This document shows, one piece after another, positions 1 to 8,006 of a stretch of 64,000 nucleotides of DNA. The notes below the pieces were generated by a model that was not told the origin of the DNA, did no database searches, and saw only the letters and a list, made by a program, of their open reading frames with translations. A program made the translations under genes and the position numbers. The DNA comes from Rhodospirillaceae bacterium LM-1 (GTDB taxonomy: Bacteria > Pseudomonadota > Alphaproteobacteria > Rhodospirillales > WMHbin7): NCBI GenBank assembly GCA_902725215.1, contig CACUVI010000023.1, forward strand, positions 310,803-374,802, written 5' to 3'. Position 1 is the stretch's first letter, and each line of letters opens with the position of its first letter.

Positions 1-105
1 TTCAAAGTGGAACCTATTCCTTAAAGCCTTAACTGCGCTTGATGTTGTAGGATTGTGGTCGCATTTGTCACGCTTCGGTAATGATCCGAAGGCGAAAGGA
101 AAGAA

Positions 106-1887
106 CTAAACTTGGCCGCAAACGCGGTTGCGCCCTTCCTTCTTGGCCACATAAAGGAATTCGTCGGCCCGCCCGATCAGGTCGTGCATGGTTTCGCCCG
201 GCTTGCGCATGGCGATGCCCAGGCTGGTGGTGACTTGAAGCCCTGGCTGAAGGTGCGAGAAGTCCAGCCCCTCCACTGATCTGCGCAAGCGCTCGGCCAA
301 ACCGCCGATGCCGTCGCAGGTTGGCCCAGACGAGAAAATGGCGAATTCCTCGCCCCCTATGCGCACGGCCAAATCGCCATCGCGGATTGTGTCCATCACG
401 GCCTTGGCCACCAGCTTCAGAACGGCGTCTCCCTTGTTGTGACCGAAGCGGTCGTTGATCGATTTGAAATGGTCAACATCCATGACGGCGGCCGCCACCT
501 TGGCTTCCGGATTGCGGTCATTCAGGCTGATCAGGCGCTGCACCATGTCTTGCATGTAATTGCGATTGAACAGGCCGGTCAGCGGGTCGCGGATCGATCT
601 TTGATAGATCTGTTCGCGCTGCTGGTCCAGATTGCGCAACATCATTTCACGCTCGATGGCCACCTGAAGCGGTTGGCTTAAATGCATCAGCAAGGATTGC
701 GCTTCGTCGGAGAGATCGACCTCTTCTTGCAAGGTCAGCAACGCCAACGCGCTGCTGCTGCCCTTGTTGCCGGTGTCCAGAGGAACTGCCAGGGTTGGTT
801 CCTGGTCCTGGTTGGCCTGAAATCTGAAATTGAGAAAAATGGAGGAACCGGCCGGTGCCTGCCCCGCGGGCAGCAAGGCTTCAAGACTATCGGGCGGCAG
901 TTCTGCCGGTTGGCTGTGATAGCGGTTTTCTGGCGTCAGGGTAACCATCGTGCCGTTGTCGTCGAAAGCCAGAAAGGACAGTTCCTTCAGAGGCAGCAGA
1001 CGACGAATCAAGGGCCGCGCCGCTTCGACGATTTCCGTGAAATCACGGTACAGCACCATGGCGCGGGTGAATTCGCGCAAGGTCTTGCTCAGCGCCGTCA
1101 GTCGATGAATGTCCGCGCTGCCATGGGCAAGAAGAAACAGCCCGCAATCCAAGCCGCTCAGTCGGTCGAAGATATAGGGGGCAAGATGCCCTGGGATCAG
1201 GCGGCCATGCTGCGGCGCGATCAGCGCCAACGGGAGCTTGCGAATTTTCTCGACGGCATGCACCAGAACTTCATTGCTGGGGATGTAGTGCTCGTGGAAA
1301 GGCCGAATGGCCTCGAAATGGGATTCATCTTCGGCGAACAGTTTGAATCCATCGGTAAAGCCACCGAACAGATCGCTGGAGAAGAGGATGCCGCTGGTCT
1401 CGTCGAAGGTGCAAAAGGCGCCCGGAAAATGGGCATAGGGAGTGAAGACGAATTTCAGTTCGCGTTCCATCGTGTTCAAGCGCCAGCCATTCTTCTCGAC
1501 GCACAAGAACGGCAGCTTAAGGCCATATTCCTTCATCAGCATCTGGGCGCGCCAATGCGTCACGATGCAAGCGTCGTCGCGCGAGACCAGCGGATCGATC
1601 TCGACCAGCGAGGCAGTGATGTCCGGGTCCTGGTGCTGGCAGATGAAGTAACGAATGTGCGCAAAGGGAACGACTTGGCAGACCTTGCTGTAAACTTCGG
1701 GCCAAGTTCTTCGGCCACCAGGATCGACCAGGACGCTCTGATCACCATCGGCGATCAGATATGTGTGGGCCTGAAAACTGTCGCCATTCTGATGGCTGCC
1801 CACCCACCAAACCCCTGGCGCCAATTCAAGCGGCTTTGCGGGGTCTATGGGGCCAAGACGAAGAGGATCGAAACGCTGATTTGTCAT
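106..1887 (-). CDS. Diguanylate cyclase with N-terminal diiron ODP-type metallo-beta-lactamase-fold sensor
   Basis: Predicted cytoplasmic enzyme of 593 aa making cyclic-di-GMP. Residues 1-245 are a metallo-beta-lactamase fold of the flavodiiron/ODP kind: H85-x-D87-x-D89, H153, D172 and H227 match the six ligands of the diiron site, with Asp where the family usually has Glu. Residues about 265-420 look like a GAF-type linker. The C-terminal GGDEF domain is intact, with GGEEF at 511-515 and an inhibitory RxxD site at 502-505 exactly five residues before it. There is no flavodoxin domain, so the diiron site is more likely a sensor of O2 or NO than a reductase. I chose ATG 1887 over an in-frame GTG at 1893 because GGTAGG lies just upstream. 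It diverges from the FIST operon. Fold and cyclase are seen; the ligand is inferred. Confidence 0.88.
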   Translation of the reverse strand: MTNQRFDPLRLGPIDPAKPLELAPGVWWVGSHQNGDSFQAHTYLIADGDQSVLVDPGGRRTWPEVYSKVCQVVPFAHIRYFICQHQDPDITASLVEIDPLVSRDDACIVTHWRAQMLMKEYGLKLPFLCVEKNGWRLNTMERELKFVFTPYAHFPGAFCTFDETSGILFSSDLFGGFTDGFKLFAEDESHFEAIRPFHEHYIPSNEVLVHAVEKIRKLPLALIAPQHGRLIPGHLAPYIFDRLSGLDCGLFLLAHGSADIHRLTALSKTLREFTRAMVLYRDFTEIVEAARPLIRRLLPLKELSFLAFDDNGTMVTLTPENRYHSQPAELPPDSLEALLPAGQAPAGSSIFLNFRFQANQDQEPTLAVPLDTGNKGSSSALALLTLQEEVDLSDEAQSLLMHLSQPLQVAIEREMMLRNLDQQREQIYQRSIRDPLTGLFNRNYMQDMVQRLISLNDRNPEAKVAAAVMDVDHFKSINDRFGHNKGDAVLKLVAKAVMDTIRDGDLAVRIGGEEFAIFSSGPTCDGIGGLAERLRRSVEGLDFSHLQPGLQVTTSLGIAMRKPGETMHDLIGRADEFLYVAKKEGRNRVCGQV

Positions 1888-2117
1888 ACTCACCTACCCA
1901 CAAAAAAAGTAGCAGATTTGAAAACACGAAAAAGAACTAATGTTTTGATCAGCAGCGAGCCTGGGCAAGTGCGAGATTCTGGCTGGCGTGTAAAGGAAAA
2001 TGATTTGCTGATAATTACTAGTTTAGAAATTTATTTAAATCAAGCAAGTCCCCTTGTCTTTGCCAAGACAATGTAAATCCACTAAGTTGGTGTCAGGCAT
2101 TAAGCTGGGAGGCAGGA

Positions 2118-3251
2118 ATGAAGCTGAAGCAATATCTGTGGACAGCCGACAAGGGATTGTCCGAAGTCGACAAGGAACCGGCGGTTCAAGATCCTCAGTT
2201 GGTTCTGTATTTCGCAGCACCCGGCCTGATGAATGACGGGCAGCGCTACAAGGATCTTCAGGCGACTTTTCCTGGGGCGCATCTTATCGGATGCACGACC
2301 GGCGGCGAGATTCTGGGCGAGGATGTGCTGGACGGCACCATCGCCGTAACAGCCGCCAAGTTTGAAAAAGGACAGATCAAGGTTGCAAGCCATGCACTGA
2401 CGGAAGGCGAGAATTCGCGCGTGGCCGGGCGCGCTTTGGCGACGCGCTTGAAGTCCGATGGTTTGAAGGCCGTCTTTGTGCTGTCTGACGGCACCAAGGT
2501 GAATGGCAGCGAACTGGTGACCGGCATTCGCGATGTGGTTGGCGAGAATGTGATCATCACGGGCGGCTTGGCTGGCGACGGAGCAGACTTCAAGCAAACG
2601 CTGGTTGGTTGCGATGCCGCCCCCGCCGAGGGCATGCTGGCAGCCATCGGATTTTTTGGCGATATTTCCATCCGGCATGGCAGCTTTGGCGGCTGGGATC
2701 GTTTCGGACCCGAGCGCATCATCACCAGATCGGAAGGCAATATCCTGTACGAGCTCGACAGCGAACCGGCGCTGGATTTGTATAAGCGTTATCTGGGCGA
2801 AGAAGCTCTGCGACTTCCCGCCAGCGCCTTGTTGTTTCCGCTGTCCGTGCGTTCGGGCGCCGAAGACAAGGGCGATGTCGTGCGCACCGTTGTGGGTATC
2901 GACGAAGCGAAAAAGGCCATGATTTTCGCGGGCGACGTGCCGCAAGGCTATGTCGCTCAGTTGATGCGCGGCAACTTCGATCATTTGGTCGAAGGCGCGC
3001 AGAAGGCGGCCGAGCAGGCTGGGGGCGGAGAAGAATCGATGCTTGCCATCCTGATTAGCTGCATTGGACGCAAACTGCTGCTTGACCAGCGCATTGTGGA
3101 AGAGGTCGAAGCCGTGGCGCCTGTTTTGGGTCCCAAGGCCCGCCTAACCGGATTCTATTCGTATGGCGAAATCTCGCCGCATGGTTTTACGGGAAAATGC
3201 GAATTGCACAATCAGACCATGACCATCACGGTGATTTCGGAAAACGGTTAG
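2118..3251 (+). CDS. FIST-domain sensor protein (NosP-like candidate)
   Basis: A 377 aa soluble protein with FIST N-terminal (about 25-215) and FIST C-terminal (about 220-365) domains; typical motifs are IGCTTGGEI near 58 and the GFYSYGE stretch near the end. FIST proteins are stand-alone or fused input modules. Some, named NosP, bind heme and nitric oxide and control an adjacent histidine kinase. Here the gene lies 3 bases before a hybrid kinase, the arrangement expected for such a partner. A strong GGGAGG ribosome site precedes ATG 2118. No signal peptide or membrane segment is visible. Ligand identity (NO, amino acid or other) cannot be read from sequence, so no symbol is given. Confidence 0.85.
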   Translation: MKLKQYLWTADKGLSEVDKEPAVQDPQLVLYFAAPGLMNDGQRYKDLQATFPGAHLIGCTTGGEILGEDVLDGTIAVTAAKFEKGQIKVASHALTEGENSRVAGRALATRLKSDGLKAVFVLSDGTKVNGSELVTGIRDVVGENVIITGGLAGDGADFKQTLVGCDAAPAEGMLAAIGFFGDISIRHGSFGGWDRFGPERIITRSEGNILYELDSEPALDLYKRYLGEEALRLPASALLFPLSVRSGAEDKGDVVRTVVGIDEAKKAMIFAGDVPQGYVAQLMRGNFDHLVEGAQKAAEQAGGGEESMLAILISCIGRKLLLDQRIVEEVEAVAPVLGPKARLTGFYSYGEISPHGFTGKCELHNQTMTITVISENG

Positions 3252-3254
3252 CGG

Positions 3255-6200
3255 ATGCATAAGCTTCTCACTCGTCAGGTCGAGCGGTTAAGGAAACAGT
3301 CTCCCGATCGCCTTCCAGACCAGGACGACTTGCTGGCTGTCGTCAGCCAGGCTTATGAGACGCATGATCGCGAGCGCAGCTTGGCCGAGCGCGCATCCAG
3401 GCTGATGGAAGATGAACTTCAGGATGCCAATAGACGATCGAAGGAGCAGGCCGAGGCGCATCTAAAGGCGATTCTGGAAACCGTTGGCGACGGCGTCGTG
3501 ATCAGCGACCTGCGGGGAACCGTCATCGACGTGAACAAGTCGATTGAGAGCATGTTCGGTTATGCCCGCGATGAACTGGTTGGGCAGCCGATGACGGTTC
3601 TGATGGCGCCCAAGGATGCGTCAAAGCACGATCATTATGTCGAACATTACAAGGAAACCGGCCAACGACGCGTGATCGGACGCGGTCGCGAGGAAATGGC
3701 CAAGCGCAAGAATGGCGAGCTGTTTCCCATCGATCTGGCGGTCGGCGATTTGCGTCCGGCAGGGGTTGCGCAGTTCGTGGGCATCATTCGCGACATTACC
3801 GACCGAAAAAAGGTGGAGCGAGAAGTCCGCGAAAGCGAGATGCGTTTCAAGGATTTCGCAGAGGCGTCGTCGGACTGGTTTTGGGAAACAGACGCCCAGC
3901 ATCGCTTTACCAACTTCATCGGAAATTTTGAGAAAGATGGAGCTTTCAAGCCAGCCGAAAGCTTTGGAAAAACACGCTTTGAGAAAATGGCTGCGGACAA
4001 TGATCCGGCATTGGTCAGCCAGCACCGCAAGGATCTGGAGGCAAAGCGCGCCTTTCGGGATTTCGTTTACCGCTTCGAGCAATCGGACGGACTTGTCAGA
4101 ACCCTGCGCGTCAATGGTAAACCGGTCTTTGGCCCCGATGGAATTTTTCAGGGCTATCGAGGGACGGCAACCGACATTACCGATGAGCTGGCGGCCAGCA
4201 GGCAGTTGAAGACGCTGGAAGATCGTTTGGTAACGGCGATTTCAAGCATTACCGACGGGTTCGTGCTGTATGACGCCGAAGATCGGCTGGTGATCTGCAA
4301 TGATCGCTATCGCGAGTTGTTCCCAGTCGTTTCCGATTTGGCGAGGCCCGGCGTTCTCTTTTCCGATTTGATCGCCGCAGCCATCGAGCGTGGTCAATAT
4401 GATCTGGGAGCTCAAGGCGGGCGGGAAGCGCTGGCGGCTCGGATTGAGCGTCATCTCAATCCCGGTGCGGAGCCTTTGCTTCAGCCATTGGCCGGCGGGC
4501 GTTGGATCCGTTCGATCGAGCGGCGCACCCCCGATGATGGCGTGGTTGGCGTGCATTCCGACGTGACCGAGGAACTTGAAGTCGAAAGAAAATTGCGCGA
4601 AGCCAAGGATGCCGCCGAAGCGGGGGATAGGGCGAAAAGCGAATTCCTGGCCACTATGAGTCATGAAATCAGAACGCCCATGAATGGCGTGATTGGCATG
4701 ACGGGTCTTCTTCTTGACACGAACCTGAGCGAGGAGCAGCGCCATTTCGCCGTGACCATTCGCGAATCGTCGGAGGCCCTGCTGACCGTCATCAACGACA
4801 TTCTCGATTTTTCGAAGATGGAGGCCGATCGCCTCGAACTTGAAAATACGGAATTCGATTTGGTCACTTTGGTCGAAAGCGTGGTCGAGATTCTTGCGCC
4901 GCGGGCGCACGGCAAGGGCGTTGAAGTTGCTAATTTCATCGATCCGTCGCTGCATCTGATCGTGCGCGGGGACCCCGGCCGCATCCGCCAGATACTGATG
5001 AATCTTCTTGGCAATGCCATTAAATTCACGTCTCAAGGCGCGGTGTCGATCGAAGTGCGCGGCCGTTCCATCGACGCCCATCACGCATGGGTGCGCTTTG
5101 AAGTGCGCGACACCGGCATCGGCATTCCGGAAGAGGCGCGCCAGCGACTGTTTACGATGTTCTCGCAAGTCGATGCCTCGACGGCCAGACGTTACGGCGG
5201 CACGGGCCTTGGGCTTGCGATCAGCAGGCGCCTGACGGAAGTCATGGGCGGGGAAATCAATTTTTCGTCGTCGCCAGGAGAGGGCAGCACTTTCTGGTTT
5301 GAAATCCCACTCGAGAAGGTGGGGCCTTCACCCGTCAAGCTGCCGGACCTTTCCGGCTGGAGAGGTCTGGTCATCGACGACAATTCCGTCAACCGAGAGA
5401 CCATCGCCCGGCAATTGCAGGCTCAGGGCATGGCTATGCATGCGGAGGAAAGCGCGCCTGCCGCCATTGGCCATTTGGAACAGACGCTGGCGGAAGGAAA
5501 GCGATACGATCTGATCGTGCTGGATGTCCAGATGCCGGGCATGAGTGGCATCGATATGGCACGTTGGCTGCGCTCGCACACAAGACTTGGCGAAATTCCC
5601 ATCATTATCGCCTCGTCACAGGGGCATCGCGGCGAGGTGGACGCCGAGCCAGGTTTGTCCAATGCCTTTCTACTCAAGCCGATCCGCCAGTCGATTCTGG
5701 CCTTCACGGTGGCTAGGCTGTTGGGACTGTTGCTTGATACGGAATATGCAAACCCCAAGACCATGGAGAAGGTGGAAGAGGAAGCCGCCCCCCGTGGATT
5801 GCGCATATTGGTCGCCGAGGACAATCCCGTAAATCAGCAGGTGGCGATGGGTCTGCTCAAGCGATTGGGGCATTTGACCGACGTGGTCGGCAATGGCCTT
5901 GAGGCGGTGAATGCCGTGCGCAGTTTCAAATATGATCTGGTTCTGATGGATGTGCAGATGCCGGAGATGGATGGCTTGGAAGCGACCGGAGCTATCCGCA
6001 AATTGTCTGGCGGGCGTGGAAGTCTGCCCATTATCGCCATGACCGCCAACGCCATGCGGGGCGACGACGAACGCTGCTTGGCCGCTGGCATGAACGACTA
6101 CCTTTCAAAGCCCATCGACCGCAAGAAGCTGTCGGATGCGATCGCCCGCTGGTCGAAGGCGCTGAATCATCAGCCCCCGCCAGCCATGGACTCCTTCAAG

Positions 6201-6572
6201 CAAGTCGTTGATGCGCCGATCTTCAATCAGTCCCTTCTAGGCGATCTTCTGGAAACGATTGGCGCCGAGGCAATGGGCGATCTTGTGATGACCTTCTTGA
6301 GTGACTCCAGCCAGCGACTTGATGTCATTGAAGCCGATTTGTCGAATCCTCTTTTGAAAACAGCCGCTGCTGAGGCGCATAGTTTGAAAGGCGCTGCAGG
6401 CAATCTTGGATTTGAGGCTCTGGCCATTCTTGCCGTGCAGTTGGAGGCGGCGGCCAAGGCCAACGACGCCCAGGGATGCATGAGCGAGGCTGCCTCCTAT
6501 CGCAAGGCAATGCGGGATCTGCCGGAGCAACTGTCAAAACTGGGAATCGTTTTGCCCAAAGGTGCGCTATGA
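3255..6572 (+). CDS. PAS-rich hybrid histidine kinase (3 PAS, HisKA, HATPase, 2 REC, HPt)
   Basis: A 1105 aa cytoplasmic hybrid sensor kinase with no membrane segment. In order: a short helical N-terminus, PAS about 72-190, PAS 195-315, PAS 320-440, HisKA with phospho-acceptor H470 in SHEIRTPMNG, HATPase about 575-690 (N-box NLLGNAIKF, G-box DTGIGIP), receiver 1 (D757), receiver 2 (D899) and an HPt domain with H1042 in AHSLKGAAGN. All phosphorelay residues are present. It follows the FIST gene by 3 bases and overlaps the HD-GYP regulator by 4 bases (ATGA), so the likely path is FIST input, kinase, HPt, then HD-GYP output. NahK-type kinases paired with NosP are the closest known analogy. The pairing is inferred from gene order. 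Confidence 0.93.
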   Translation: MHKLLTRQVERLRKQSPDRLPDQDDLLAVVSQAYETHDRERSLAERASRLMEDELQDANRRSKEQAEAHLKAILETVGDGVVISDLRGTVIDVNKSIESMFGYARDELVGQPMTVLMAPKDASKHDHYVEHYKETGQRRVIGRGREEMAKRKNGELFPIDLAVGDLRPAGVAQFVGIIRDITDRKKVEREVRESEMRFKDFAEASSDWFWETDAQHRFTNFIGNFEKDGAFKPAESFGKTRFEKMAADNDPALVSQHRKDLEAKRAFRDFVYRFEQSDGLVRTLRVNGKPVFGPDGIFQGYRGTATDITDELAASRQLKTLEDRLVTAISSITDGFVLYDAEDRLVICNDRYRELFPVVSDLARPGVLFSDLIAAAIERGQYDLGAQGGREALAARIERHLNPGAEPLLQPLAGGRWIRSIERRTPDDGVVGVHSDVTEELEVERKLREAKDAAEAGDRAKSEFLATMSHEIRTPMNGVIGMTGLLLDTNLSEEQRHFAVTIRESSEALLTVINDILDFSKMEADRLELENTEFDLVTLVESVVEILAPRAHGKGVEVANFIDPSLHLIVRGDPGRIRQILMNLLGNAIKFTSQGAVSIEVRGRSIDAHHAWVRFEVRDTGIGIPEEARQRLFTMFSQVDASTARRYGGTGLGLAISRRLTEVMGGEINFSSSPGEGSTFWFEIPLEKVGPSPVKLPDLSGWRGLVIDDNSVNRETIARQLQAQGMAMHAEESAPAAIGHLEQTLAEGKRYDLIVLDVQMPGMSGIDMARWLRSHTRLGEIPIIIASSQGHRGEVDAEPGLSNAFLLKPIRQSILAFTVARLLGLLLDTEYANPKTMEKVEEEAAPRGLRILVAEDNPVNQQVAMGLLKRLGHLTDVVGNGLEAVNAVRSFKYDLVLMDVQMPEMDGLEATGAIRKLSGGRGSLPIIAMTANAMRGDDERCLAAGMNDYLSKPIDRKKLSDAIARWSKALNHQPPPAMDSFKQVVDAPIFNQSLLGDLLETIGAEAMGDLVMTFLSDSSQRLDVIEADLSNPLLKTAAAEAHSLKGAAGNLGFEALAILAVQLEAAAKANDAQGCMSEAASYRKAMRDLPEQLSKLGIVLPKGAL

Positions 6573-7588
6573 ACGTGTTGATCGTCGATGACAATCCGAC
6601 CAATCTTCAACTGTTGAAGCTGCTTGTCGCCAAGATAGAAGGGTGCGTGCCGGTGGCCGTGTCGTCGGCGCAGGAAGCCTTGGATTGGTGCGCCGGAAAC
6701 GAGCCAGACTTGGTGCTGACCGACTATATGATGCCTGATATGACAGGCCTGGACTTGGTTAAGCGGATGCGGGAAAGCGAACATCTGTTCGAAGTGCCCA
6801 TTGTCGTGGTAACGACCGTCGATCTGAAGGAAGTTCGCCAGAATGCCTTGGAATTGGGGGCCAGCGACTTTATTACCAAGCCTGTTGATCCTCCTGAATT
6901 GAAGGCCAGGGTCCGCAATCTGCTGGCCCTCAGGGCCAGTCAGAAAAAGCTGAAGGACAGGGCGGCGCAGGATCTGGTGATCCGCTTGTCGCGCACGGCG
7001 GAGTATCGCGATCCCGAAACGGGAAGCCATATCGAGCGCATGGCTCGTTTCGCGCGCCTAATCGCGGCTAGGCTGGGGTTCGGCGAGGATGAGCAGGAAC
7101 GCATTCTGCTGGCGGCGCCCATGCACGACATTGGCAAGATCGGTATTCCGGATCACATTCTTTTGAAACCGGGTAAGCTGAACAGCGACGAATTCGCCAT
7201 TATGAAGCAGCACCCCAGGTTGGGTTACGAGATTCTGAAGGGCAGCCTTTCGCCTTTGGTCCAGATGGCGGCGGAAATCGCCCTGGCCCATCATGAAAAG
7301 ATTGATGGCACGGGCTATCCCAACGGACTTGCTGGCGACGCCATTCCGATCAGCGCGCGAATTGTGGCGGTGGCGGACGTTTTCGATGCCCTTACATCGC
7401 GCCGTCCCTATAAGGAACCCTGGTCGTTCGAACGCGCCCGCGATCTTATGATGGGCGAGCGAGGCCGACATTTCGACCCGCGATGCGTTGATCTGTTCTT
7501 TTGCGATGTTGAGGCTATCGAGACAATCCGCCAGGAATTCGCGGAAGAGCCGGTCAACGAGCAATCGCTTGCATCGCTTCTCGGTTAG
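6569..7588 (+). CDS. Response regulator with HD-GYP cyclic-di-GMP phosphodiesterase domain
   Basis: A 339 aa two-domain output protein. The receiver (1-120) has the acidic pair near residues 8-9, phospho-acceptor D52 in LTDYMMPD and the conserved Lys in ITKPVDPP. The HD-GYP domain (about 145-335) has H186-D187 in MHDIGKIGIPD, HHEKIDGTGYP with the GYP triplet at 249-251, and the following RPYK block; all metal ligands look present, so it should be an active c-di-GMP phosphodiesterase. The start is set at ATG 6569, overlapping the kinase stop by ATGA; a longer in-frame reading back to 6476 lies inside the kinase HPt and is not needed. It would lower c-di-GMP when the kinase is active, opposing the divergent diguanylate cyclase. 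Confidence 0.93.
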   Translation: MNVLIVDDNPTNLQLLKLLVAKIEGCVPVAVSSAQEALDWCAGNEPDLVLTDYMMPDMTGLDLVKRMRESEHLFEVPIVVVTTVDLKEVRQNALELGASDFITKPVDPPELKARVRNLLALRASQKKLKDRAAQDLVIRLSRTAEYRDPETGSHIERMARFARLIAARLGFGEDEQERILLAAPMHDIGKIGIPDHILLKPGKLNSDEFAIMKQHPRLGYEILKGSLSPLVQMAAEIALAHHEKIDGTGYPNGLAGDAIPISARIVAVADVFDALTSRRPYKEPWSFERARDLMMGERGRHFDPRCVDLFFCDVEAIETIRQEFAEEPVNEQSLASLLG

Positions 7589-7639
7589 GAAGATATTTGA
7601 CGTGCAATCGAAGACGTCCGTTCCGATAAGGAGGCGACC

Positions 7640-7852
7640 ATGTCTTGCTCGAGCTGCCGTTATTGGGGAAGCGCGCCTTTGCATGCCGGGCAGGATTTCC
7701 AGGAATCCCATAACGGCACGCGGATGTGGGCCATGTGCCGCGTCCATGCGCCGGTGGTGACCGACACCGACCGTCGCCGTATCTGGCCAATTACCCGCTA
7801 TGACGACTGGTGTGGCGAATTCGCCCTCAGGGCCGAAGAAGAGAACGGCTAG
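7640..7852 (+). CDS. Small four-cysteine protein of unknown function
   Basis: A 70 aa protein preceded by a near-ideal AAGGAGG ribosome site. Cysteines occur as CSSC at 3-6, C34 in MCRVHAP and C59 in the C-terminal DDWCGEF. The CxxC-W...CR..AP...WP.T..DDWCGEF layout recurs in small bacterial and phage-associated proteins that probably bind a metal, most likely zinc. It sits 51 bases after the HD-GYP regulator on the same strand and may be its co-transcribed last gene. No catalytic motif is visible. Coding nature is supported by the ribosome site and the motif layout; function is unknown. Confidence 0.75.
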   Translation: MSCSSCRYWGSAPLHAGQDFQESHNGTRMWAMCRVHAPVVTDTDRRRIWPITRYDDWCGEFALRAEEENG

Positions 7853-7872
7853 CTTTCCAGGGTTTCCCCAAC

Positions 7873-7884
7873 TACAAACTTGTA
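7873..7884. promoter_or_regulatory. Short palindrome TACAAACTTGTA upstream of the molybdoenzyme gene
   Basis: Five-base perfect arms (TACAA/TTGTA) around a two-base centre, 32 bases before the longer inverted repeat at 7916. It could be a regulator half of the same control region or chance in AT-rich DNA. Confidence 0.3.
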
Positions 7885-7915
7885 ATTTGGTATCCCCTTG
7901 CCGATTTTGTTTAAA

Positions 7916-7958
7916 TGTGATACAGAATACATAAGATCATAAAAATATATGTATCACA
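7916..7958. promoter_or_regulatory. Operator-like inverted repeat before the lone molybdoenzyme gene
   Basis: Perfect nine-base arms TGTGATACA (7916-7924) and TGTATCACA (7950-7958) separated by 25 AT-rich bases, with the inner arms ATACAT/ATGTAT (7927-7932, 7949-7954) nested inside. It lies 49 bases before the ATG at 8007, where a promoter and a dimeric or tetrameric repressor or activator site would be expected. The outer half-sites resemble CRP/FNR or GntR-type half-sites, but the spacing is too long for one CRP dimer. There is no adjacent regulator gene. Confidence 0.55.
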
Positions 7959-8006
7959 AAACGGTGCCCAGGACGCCAGGGCCAGGAAGCCAAGGAAGGA
8001 ACCGCC

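Noticed and set aside
682-2076. 464-codon plus-strand frame opposite the diguanylate cyclase
   Set aside because: It is a shadow of a gene with verified GGEEF and diiron motifs, and its product is Gln/Arg-rich without a family.
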